A stretch of DNA of 64,000 bases, from the NCBI RefSeq assembly GCF_000305785.2, contig NC_018868.3:3828270-3892269 (forward strand), in the 5' to 3' direction. Position 1 is the first letter of the stretch, and every line of letters starts with the position of its first letter. This stretch comes from Simiduia agarivorans SA1 = DSM 21679 (GTDB lineage Bacteria > Pseudomonadota > Gammaproteobacteria > Pseudomonadales > Cellvibrionaceae). Of the stretch, positions 57,191 to 64,000 are shown one piece after another. A program made the translations under genes and the position numbers. The notes beneath the pieces were generated by a model that had not been told where the DNA came from, ran no database searches, and saw only the letters and a program-made list of their open reading frames with translations.

Positions 57191-59413
57191 ATGAACTGGT
57201 TAACTAACCTGTGGGGTTGGATCGATACACGACTTCCTGTGCAGCGCGCATGGGATACGCATATGGGCAAGTACTATGCGCCCAAGAACTTCAACTTCTG
57301 GTACTTTTTTGGCGTTCTGTCCATTCTGGTACTGGTCAACCAGCTGCTCACCGGCATCTGGCTGACCATGAGCTATACCCCGACCGCTGAAGGGGCCTTC
57401 GCGTCTGTTGAATACATCATGCGCGATGTGGATTTCGGCTGGATCATCCGTTACATGCACTCCACCGGCGCCTCGGCGTTCTTCCTGGTGGTGTACCTGC
57501 ACATGTTCCGCGGCCTGATGTACGGTTCCTATAAGGCTCCGCGCGAGCTGGTGTGGATCTTTGGTATGACCATTTACGTGGCGCTGATGGCGGAAGCCTT
57601 CATGGGCTATGTACTGCCTTGGGGCCAGATGTCCTACTGGGGTGCGCAGGTGATTGTGTCCCTGTTTGGTGCGATTCCCGGCATTGGTGATGACCTGGTC
57701 CAGTGGATCCGCGGTGACTACCTGATCTCTGGCATTACCCTGAACCGCTTCTTCGCGCTGCACGTGGTGGCCCTGCCCATCGTACTGCTGGCACTGGTTG
57801 TGCTGCACATTCTGGCGTTGCACGAAGTGGGTTCCAACAACCCCGACGGTGTTGAGATCAAGAAAACCAAGGATGAGAACGGTATCCCGCTTGACGGCGT
57901 AGCCTTCCACCCTTATTACACCGTGCACGATCTGGTGGGTGTGACGGTATTCCTGTTCGCTTTCTGCTTTGTCTTGTTCTTCATGCCCGAAATGGGTGGT
58001 TTCTTCCTCGAGTATGCGAACTTCGAAGAAGCCAATAACCTGAAGACGCCGCCACACATTGCACCGGTATGGTACTTCACGCCTTTCTATGCGGTGTTGC
58101 GTGCTGTGACCATCGACATCGGTCCGCTCAGCTCCAAGTTCCTCGGACTTGTAGCCATGGGTGGCGCCATTGCGATTCTGTTTGTACTGCCCTGGCTCGA
58201 CAAGAGCCCGGTCAAGTCCATCCGCTACAAGGGCTTTATGCCCCGTGTATCGCTGATGCTGTTCGCTGCCATGTTCGTGGTACTGGGTTACCTGGGTGTT
58301 AAGTCGCCCACCGACGGCCGTACCCTGTTGGCGCAGTTGGCGACCGTTTACTACTTCGCCTACTTCATCCAGATGCCCATGTTCACCAATCCGGACAAGC
58401 CTGCCGGTACCCTGTGGAACTGGCTGGTTGCAGCAGCGCTGGGCGGTGGCATGATCTACATGTCTTTGGCCGCTGCCATTGCGGGCAAAGTCGGGCTGTT
58501 CATCGTTGTATTTGGTGTTCTGTTGGGCCTGTTCGTGCTGGCTTCGCCCTGGCTGACCGGTAAAGACCGCGTACTGCCAGAGCCCACCCGTACTCAAGAC
58601 AAAGGTCTGGGTGCGCATCTGGTGTGGGGTGGACTGCTGCTGTTTATTGCCCTGACTGTAGTGCCAATCAAAGCTGTAGGTGCCGAAGGTGCTTACCCTT
58701 GTGGCAGCATCCAGTGCGATGAGATGAAGCCTGACCTGGAAGACAAGGCGTCGCTGCAAAGCGGTGCCATGTACTTCGCCAACTACTGTATGGGCTGCCA
58801 CGCGGCCAGCTTCTCACGCTTTGAGCGCGTCGCTACCGATCTGGACATCCCGGCCGAGTTGATGATGGACAACCTGGTGTTCGGCGACCGCCGCATCGGT
58901 GAGCTGATGACCATTTCCATGGACCCGGCCAAATCCAAGGCCTGGTTCGGTGCTACGCCACCGGATCTGACGCTGGTAGCGCGTGCACGTAACCCCGAAT
59001 GGTTGTACACCTACCTGCGTAATTTCTACAAGGACGACACCCGGCCTACCGGCGTGAACAACCGTGTATTCGACAAGGTAGCCATGCCGCATGCCATGAT
59101 CGAGCTGCAGGGGCTGGCCGAATGTGCGCCGGGTCCGCGCTTTGAACATGGCCGTCCGGTTCGGGACCCGGTGACTGGCGCAGTGATTGCCGATGATCCC
59201 TGTGGCAGCCTGAAAGTGGCTGATGAAAAGGGCAGCATGACCGCGGAGGAGTTCGACAAGGCCGTTTACGACCTGGTTAACTTCCTCGAGTATGTAGCTG
59301 AGCCCTATGCGCTGGACCGCGAACGCATCGGCATTTACGTGCTGTTGTTCCTGTCTGTGCTGTTTGTGTTCGTATTCCTGCTTAACCGCGAGTACTGGAA
59401 AGACGTTCACTAA
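57191..59413 (+). CDS. petB: Fused cytochrome b / cytochrome c1 of the bc1 complex
   Basis: One 740-residue frame holds both subunits. Residues 1 to about 400 are cytochrome b: haem ligands His90/His104 and His191/His206, and the quinol-site motif is PVWY (as in other gammaproteobacteria). Two extra hydrophobic helices follow (about 408-430 and 436-456), then a signal-anchor-like helix (LLLFIALTVVPIKAVGA) and the c1 domain with CMGCH haem site (Cys533, Cys536, His537), probable axial Met632 and a C-terminal anchor (YVLLFLSVLFVFVFLL). Such b/c1 fusions (fbcH) are known in alphaproteobacteria such as Bradyrhizobium, where the product is cleaved. Separate petB and petC are usual in gammaproteobacteria. 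No stop, start or frameshift interrupts it. Confidence 0.93.
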   Translation: MNWLTNLWGWIDTRLPVQRAWDTHMGKYYAPKNFNFWYFFGVLSILVLVNQLLTGIWLTMSYTPTAEGAFASVEYIMRDVDFGWIIRYMHSTGASAFFLVVYLHMFRGLMYGSYKAPRELVWIFGMTIYVALMAEAFMGYVLPWGQMSYWGAQVIVSLFGAIPGIGDDLVQWIRGDYLISGITLNRFFALHVVALPIVLLALVVLHILALHEVGSNNPDGVEIKKTKDENGIPLDGVAFHPYYTVHDLVGVTVFLFAFCFVLFFMPEMGGFFLEYANFEEANNLKTPPHIAPVWYFTPFYAVLRAVTIDIGPLSSKFLGLVAMGGAIAILFVLPWLDKSPVKSIRYKGFMPRVSLMLFAAMFVVLGYLGVKSPTDGRTLLAQLATVYYFAYFIQMPMFTNPDKPAGTLWNWLVAAALGGGMIYMSLAAAIAGKVGLFIVVFGVLLGLFVLASPWLTGKDRVLPEPTRTQDKGLGAHLVWGGLLLFIALTVVPIKAVGAEGAYPCGSIQCDEMKPDLEDKASLQSGAMYFANYCMGCHAASFSRFERVATDLDIPAELMMDNLVFGDRRIGELMTISMDPAKSKAWFGATPPDLTLVARARNPEWLYTYLRNFYKDDTRPTGVNNRVFDKVAMPHAMIELQGLAECAPGPRFEHGRPVRDPVTGAVIADDPCGSLKVADEKGSMTAEEFDKAVYDLVNFLEYVAEPYALDRERIGIYVLLFLSVLFVFVFLLNREYWKDVH

Positions 59414-59427
59414 GATGCGAAATCTGT

Positions 59428-59458
59428 CGGGCGGCCTGTGGCAACACAGTGCCGCCCG
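59428..59458 (+). terminator. Strong hairpin with GCAA tetraloop between petBC and sspA
   Basis: CGGGCGGC-CTGTG, loop GCAA, CACAG-T-GCCGCCCG gives a 13-bp stem with one bulge. A T-rich tract TGTTTATTATTG follows, so it can act as a terminator or attenuator before sspA, which sits 39 bases after. Confidence 0.65.
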
Positions 59459-59497
59459 TGTTTATTATTGTTCTGAACAAAAATTGAGGTGAAACCA

Positions 59498-60139
59498 ATG
59501 GGTGTAGTCGCTAAGCGCTCATCTATGACCTACTTTTCTGATGCCGGTGACCACTACAGCCACCGCGTGCGCATTGTGCTGGCGGAAAAGGGCGTCACTG
59601 TCGACATTGAAGATGTAGACCCAGAGGCCAAGCCCGCCGAGCTGGCAGACCTGAACCCCTACAACAGTCTGCCTACTCTGGTTGATCGCGATCTGTCCTT
59701 GTATGAAACCAAGGTCATGATGGAATACCTCGACGAGCGGTTCCCGCATCCTCCACTGCTGCCCGTATACCCGGTGGCGAGAGCACAGAGCCGCCTGTGG
59801 ATGTACCGCATCGAGCGGGATTGGTGTCCACAGATCGACGTTATCCTGCGCAACGAAAGCAAAGATGACGTGGCCAAGGCCCGTAAAGAACTGAAAGAGA
59901 GCTTCACTGCCATAGCGCCGATTTTCTCCGAAATGCCGTTTTTCATGAGTGAAGAGTTCACCATCGTTGACTGCTGTTTGGCGCCTATTTTCTGGCGACT
60001 GGATTCGCTCGGCATCAATATTCCGCAGACCCGGGCCACCAAACCGCTGTTCGACTACATGGACCGCCTGTTTGCGCGCGAATCTTTCCGTGAAAGTCTG
60101 ACGGAAGTCGAACGGGAAATGCGATCGACCAAGAAGTAA
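59498..60139 (+). CDS. sspA: Stringent starvation protein A
   Basis: SspA (213 residues) has a glutathione S-transferase fold and binds RNA polymerase to modulate transcription in starvation. [21 protein letters not shown] and [18 protein letters not shown] form the thioredoxin-like domain. The ATG at 59498 has GAGGTG upstream; a GTG at 59489 is in frame but less likely. It is followed by sspB after 30 bp. Confidence 0.95.
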   Translation: MGVVAKRSSMTYFSDAGDHYSHRVRIVLAEKGVTVDIEDVDPEAKPAELADLNPYNSLPTLVDRDLSLYETKVMMEYLDERFPHPPLLPVYPVARAQSRLWMYRIERDWCPQIDVILRNESKDDVAKARKELKESFTAIAPIFSEMPFFMSEEFTIVDCCLAPIFWRLDSLGINIPQTRATKPLFDYMDRLFARESFRESLTEVEREMRSTKK

Positions 60140-60169
60140 TTCTCGGTCCGAACAGGAGTAGTACCGCCG

Positions 60170-60595
60170 ATGGCCATGTCTTCCAGCCGCCCCTATATGA
60201 TCCGAGCGCTGTACGATTGGATTGTGGACAACAATTGCACCCCCTACATTCTGGTGGATGCAATGATGTCAGGGGTTGAAGTGCCCCAGCAGCACGTCAA
60301 TAAAGATGGCCAGATAGTGCTTAACATATCGCCCACAGCGGTCATGGGGCTGTCGCTGGACAATCAGGCGGTGAGTTTCAACGCCCGTTTTGGCGGTATT
60401 CCCACCGACATTTTTGTACCCAGCCGCGCTGTGTTGGGCATATATGCGCGCGAAAACGGTCAGGGCATGGTGTTTGAGCCAGAGCTGGAGCCTGAACCGG
60501 AGCCCACGCCGCCCAAAGGACCGGCGAAAAAGCCGGTGGTGGAAAAGCCTGCGGTGAAAAGTGCGGGCCGACCCAGCCTTCGGGTGGTCAAGTAA
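60170..60595 (+). CDS. sspB: Stringent starvation protein B, ClpXP adaptor
   Basis: SspB (141 residues) binds ssrA-tagged proteins and hands them to ClpXP. RPYMIRALYDWIVDNNCTPYI and AVSFNARFGGIPTDIFVPSRAVLGIYARENG are typical. A Pro/Glu-rich linker leads to the C-terminal ClpX-binding tail LRVVK. It forms an operon with sspA and is followed by a strong terminator. Confidence 0.95.
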   Translation: MAMSSSRPYMIRALYDWIVDNNCTPYILVDAMMSGVEVPQQHVNKDGQIVLNISPTAVMGLSLDNQAVSFNARFGGIPTDIFVPSRAVLGIYARENGQGMVFEPELEPEPEPTPPKGPAKKPVVEKPAVKSAGRPSLRVVK

Positions 60596-60606
60596 ACGAT
60601 CAAACC

Positions 60607-60631
60607 AAAAGGGGCCTGAGGCCCCTTTTTT
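60607..60631 (+). terminator. Intrinsic terminator after sspB
   Basis: Stem GGGGCC / GGCCCC with loop TGA, preceded by AAAA and followed by six T residues. Confidence 0.9.
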
Positions 60632-60661
60632 GTCCGGGCCACTGGGTCCATTGGAGGATAA

Positions 60662-61489
60662 ATGGCGCAGCCAGGCCGATTTCACACCTTGCCTATCGTC
60701 AGAATGACAGACTACGGCGCCTTTCTGGATCTCGGTGATCAAACCCAGGTGTTGCTACCCAAGCGCTACGTGCAAGACTCGCTGGCGGTGGGCGATTTTG
60801 TGCGGGTGTTTCTGCATTTCGATTCCGAAGACCGCTTGATTGCCACGACGGATACGCCCAAAGCCACGCTGGGCCAGTTTGCCTTTCTGCGGGTAACGGC
60901 CACAGGTCGTTTTGGCGCCTTCCTCGATTGGGGGCTGGGTAAGGATCTGCTGGTGCCTTTTGCCGAACAGCACAAGCCCATGGAGGAGGGGCGCAGCTAT
61001 CTGGTCCATATCTATCAGAACGCCCAGGATGGTCGCCTGATGGCCAGCTCTAAGGTCGATCGTTTTCTGGATAAAACGCCACCCCGCTACAAGGTGGGTC
61101 AGGCAGTCTCTTTGATTATCGCCAACAGTACGGACCTCGGTTACAAAGCCATTGTTGAACATCAGCATTGGGGGCTTATTTTCGAATCGGAAGCCGGTGG
61201 CCGGTTGCGCTTTGGCGACAGCGTGCAGGGGTTTGTGAAACGCGTGCGGCCCGATGGCAAAATTGATCTGGGGCTCGCGAGGCCGGCAGAGCGACATGAC
61301 CAGAATGTGGATCGTGTCTGGGCGGCACTGGAAAGAGCCGGCGGCCTGTTGCCGCTCAATGACAAGTCCTCACCTGCTGACATCGAAAAGCAGCTGGGCA
61401 TCAGCAAGGCAGCCTTTAAACGGGCCGTCGGTACTCTATTAAAGCAGGGCAAGGTGGCACAGGATACGGGCGGCTTGCGCCGCCTGTAA
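60662..61489 (+). CDS. CvfB-like RNA-binding protein with S1 domains
   Basis: The 275-residue protein has several S1/OB-type segments: VRMTDYGAFLDLGDQTQVLLP, RVTATGRFGAFLDWGLGKDLLVPF and GFVKRVRPDGKIDLGL. A C-terminal winged-helix-like part (LNDKSSPADIEKQLGISKAAFKRAVGTLLKQGKV) follows. This layout matches CvfB/YitL. In Staphylococcus CvfB affects virulence gene expression; the role here is unknown. The ATG at 60662 is used. Confidence 0.9.
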   Translation: MAQPGRFHTLPIVRMTDYGAFLDLGDQTQVLLPKRYVQDSLAVGDFVRVFLHFDSEDRLIATTDTPKATLGQFAFLRVTATGRFGAFLDWGLGKDLLVPFAEQHKPMEEGRSYLVHIYQNAQDGRLMASSKVDRFLDKTPPRYKVGQAVSLIIANSTDLGYKAIVEHQHWGLIFESEAGGRLRFGDSVQGFVKRVRPDGKIDLGLARPAERHDQNVDRVWAALERAGGLLPLNDKSSPADIEKQLGISKAAFKRAVGTLLKQGKVAQDTGGLRRL

Positions 61490-61493
61490 GTAC

Positions 61494-62462
61494 TTACTGC
61501 TGCAGCTCCTGTTCGGTCCAGTGTCCTGCAAACAGCGGACTGGACAGGTAGCGCTCGCCCGAGTCCGGGAGAATGACCACCGTGGTCTTGCCGGCATTTT
61601 CCGGCTTTTCTGCCTCTTTCAGTGCCGCGGCAACGGCGGCACCTGAGGAAATGCCAGCCAGTATCCCTTCCTCTTTCATCAGTCTGTGGGCCATGGCCAT
61701 GGCCTCCTCGCTGCTGACAGTACAGGTGGCATCAATGACGGACAGGTCCAGATTGGCGGGGATGAATCCGGCGCCGATGCCCTGGATCTTGTGGGGGCTC
61801 GGGGTAAAGTCGGTGCCCGCTCGGGTCGCAGTGATGATGGCCGAGGTATCGGGTTCAACTGCGACCGTGTGAATCGCTTTGCCCATCTGTTGTTTGATAT
61901 AGCGAGAGGTGCCCGAAATGGTGCCGCCGGTCCCGACCCCCGCGACAAAAATATCGATTTCGCCGTCGGTGTCGCGCCAGATCTCGGGGCCTGTGGTCTT
62001 TTCATGAATTGCCGGGTTGGCGGGATTGGCAAACTGCTGTGGCATGTAGCGGTTTTCCGGGTCCTCCGCCAGCAAGGCTTCCGCCTCTGCAATGGCTCCT
62101 TTCATGCCCTTTTCCGGCGGTGTGAGTACTAACTTGGCGCCCAGGGCTTTGACCAGTTGCCGTCGCTCCAGGCTCATGCTGGACGGCATCGTCAGTATCA
62201 GTGAGTAGCCTCTGGCCGCACAGACGAACGCAAGGGCAATGCCGGTATTGCCGCTGGTCGGTTCGACAACGGTCATGCCGGGTTTGAGCAACCCTTGCTG
62301 TTCGGCTCCCCAGATCATGTTGGCGCCAATGCGGCATTTGACCGACGTGGCTGGGTTGCGCGACTCCAATTTGACCAAAACCTTGTGTGTGGTCAGGCGG
62401 TTCAGTCGGACCAGTGGGGTGTTGCCAATGGTTTCGGAATTGTCTTTGTAAATGTGACTCAT
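61494..62462 (-). CDS. cysK: Cysteine synthase A
   Basis: CysK (322 residues) makes cysteine from O-acetylserine and sulfide using PLP. The PLP Lys is in [25 protein letters not shown] and the [10 protein letters not shown] phosphate loop are typical. It converges on the CvfB-like gene with only four bases between the stops. Sulfate uptake gene cysZ elsewhere in the window feeds the same pathway. Confidence 0.96.
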   Translation of the reverse strand: MSHIYKDNSETIGNTPLVRLNRLTTHKVLVKLESRNPATSVKCRIGANMIWGAEQQGLLKPGMTVVEPTSGNTGIALAFVCAARGYSLILTMPSSMSLERRQLVKALGAKLVLTPPEKGMKGAIAEAEALLAEDPENRYMPQQFANPANPAIHEKTTGPEIWRDTDGEIDIFVAGVGTGGTISGTSRYIKQQMGKAIHTVAVEPDTSAIITATRAGTDFTPSPHKIQGIGAGFIPANLDLSVIDATCTVSSEEAMAMAHRLMKEEGILAGISSGAAVAAALKEAEKPENAGKTTVVILPDSGERYLSSPLFAGHWTEQELQQ

Positions 62463-62665
62463 GCAGGGTTCCCTTCAGTGAACAGGCAGCTTCGCAGGCT
62501 AGCATAGCGTCCTTGTCTATATATCATCCAAGAATTATAACGACTATTAATATTGCGAATCCTTATTGGTTTAGTCTGCCGGCCTCAATAATACTGAGAT
62601 TGCAGTTCTGCTGTGCGCACCTTGCGGCAGCGGAGTGGTTCCTAATAAAAACATAAGGAGGCTGT
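62463..62665. promoter_or_regulatory. Divergent intergenic region between cysK and Yip1-family gene
   Basis: The AT-rich gap has a minus-strand TATAAT (62534-62539) and other A/T runs that could serve cysK, plus AAGGAGG just before the plus-strand ATG at 62666. A CysB-type activator site is plausible but not identifiable by eye. Confidence 0.3.
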
Positions 62666-63283
62666 ATGGCCATTTTGGAGCACACACTTGGTATCCTGTT
62701 GCACCCCGATCGGGAGTGGAAGGCAATTCGCAATGAGCGACATTCCTTCGCACAGGTGTTTTTCAGTCATGTGCCTTTCCTTGCCCTGATTCCCCCGGTG
62801 GCGGCCTATTTTGGTGTGACCCAGGTGGGTTGGACCATTGGCGACGGCGAGGTTGTCCGGCTCACCAGCGAATCCGCCCTGTCTCTTTGTGTAATGACCT
62901 ATATTGCCCTGATGGTGGGCGTTTATGTATTGGGCGAATTCATTAATTGGATGGCCAAAACCTACGGTGTGACGGACTCTGCGGAGCAGCGCCACTATGA
63001 AGGCACGGCTTTGGCGGTTTATATCACGACGCCGGTGTTTCTCGCCGGCATCGTCGGGATCTACCCGGAGCTGTGGTTGAATGCCGCGGCGACTATCCTT
63101 GCGGGCTGCTATGCCATTTATCTGGTGTACGAAGGTATTCCGATTCTGATGAATATCGATAAAGAGCGCGCCTTCATGTATGCCACCAGCGTGGTGACCG
63201 TTGGTCTGGTCATGTTGGTGATTGTGCGCGTCGGCACAGTGATCGTTTGGGGAATGGGCATAGGGCCTGTCTACGTGGATTGA
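62666..63283 (+). CDS. Yip1-family integral membrane protein
   Basis: The 205-residue protein has four to five hydrophobic helices: HVPFLALIPPVAAYFG, LCVMTYIALMVGVYVLGEFI, YITTPVFLAGIVGIY, and VVTVGLVMLVIVRVGTVI. The N-terminus LGILLHPDREWKAIRNE is the usual start of bacterial Yip1/YIPF-like proteins. The function in bacteria is unknown. A strong AAGGAGG site lies upstream and it ends 18 bases before a terminator shared with ilvC. Confidence 0.85.
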   Translation: MAILEHTLGILLHPDREWKAIRNERHSFAQVFFSHVPFLALIPPVAAYFGVTQVGWTIGDGEVVRLTSESALSLCVMTYIALMVGVYVLGEFINWMAKTYGVTDSAEQRHYEGTALAVYITTPVFLAGIVGIYPELWLNAAATILAGCYAIYLVYEGIPILMNIDKERAFMYATSVVTVGLVMLVIVRVGTVIVWGMGIGPVYVD

Positions 63284-63301
63284 CCCTGTAATCTCTGCAA
63301 T

Positions 63302-63330
63302 AAAAAAGCCCCGCATAGCGGGGCTTTTTT
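63302..63330. terminator. Bidirectional terminator between Yip1-family gene and ilvC
   Basis: Stem GCCCCGC / GCGGGGC with loop ATA, flanked by six A and six T residues, lies between two convergent genes. Confidence 0.93.
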
Positions 63331-63346
63331 ATGTCGGCTAAAGCGA

Positions 63347-64000
<654 letters not shown>

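Noticed and set aside
57200..58801. 533-codon frame on the minus strand
   Set aside because: It is antisense to the cytochrome b gene, has no ribosome binding site or family motifs, and is rich in His/Gln as expected of an antisense shadow.

Overview
The window looks like chromosomal core DNA of a gammaproteobacterium, probably a marine or Cellvibrio-like relative of Pseudomonas. The evidence is the gene order. The blocks ptsO-rapZ-ptsN-hpf-rpoN-lptBAC-kdsCD, ibaG-murA-hisG-hisD-degS/algW, rplM-rpsI-petABC-sspAB, gatCAB facing mreBCD-maf-rng-yhdP, and a PA4642-family gene all follow the Pseudomonas pattern. The genus is an inference. I found no phage, insertion sequence, CRISPR array, rRNA or tRNA.

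Region 1 (1-18.8 kb) is the accessory part. It opens with two overlapping solute-binding-protein paralogues, a GNAT acetyltransferase and a glutathione S-transferase-like gene. An ACE-like M2 peptidyl-dipeptidase lipoprotein then converges on a POT peptide importer. Next comes a plus-strand operon of a transglutaminase-like/TPR lipoprotein and two unrelated 2-oxoglutarate/Fe(II) oxygenases. This faces a minus-strand set: ECF sigma factor, FecR anti-sigma factor, a TonB receptor with an STN signalling domain, and a second TonB receptor without one. My inference is a regulated peptide or peptide-like substrate uptake and processing island.

Region 2 (18.9-26.6 kb) holds signalling genes (HDOD protein, CHASE4-HAMP-GGDEF protein, REC-REC-GGDEF protein) around the RNA helicase gene rhlB, then cysZ, a PA4642-family gene and a 70-bp palindromic repeat.

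Region 3 (26.6-39.9 kb) has gatCAB divergent from the cell-shape and envelope operon mreBCD-maf-rng-yhdP, followed by msrB and a TRIC/UPF0126 membrane protein. mreC has no ATG, GTG or TTG at its expected start; an ATC codon sits there with a perfect ribosome binding site.

Region 4 (39.9-53.5 kb) carries the nitrogen-PTS, sigma-54, LPS-transport and KDO genes on the minus strand, with mlaC, ibaG, murA, hisG and hisD on the plus strand. rpoN is split by a one-base frameshift. The mlaF, mlaE, mlaD and mlaB genes normally flanking mlaC are missing.

Region 5 (53.5-64 kb) contains an alpha/beta hydrolase, zapE, rplM-rpsI, the bc1 complex, sspAB, a CvfB-like S1 protein, cysK, a Yip1-family membrane protein and the 3' part of ilvC. 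Cytochrome b and cytochrome c1 are one continuous 740-residue reading frame with two apparent extra membrane helices at the junction. Several growth genes share sigma-70 promoters with extended -10 elements or GC-rich discriminators.
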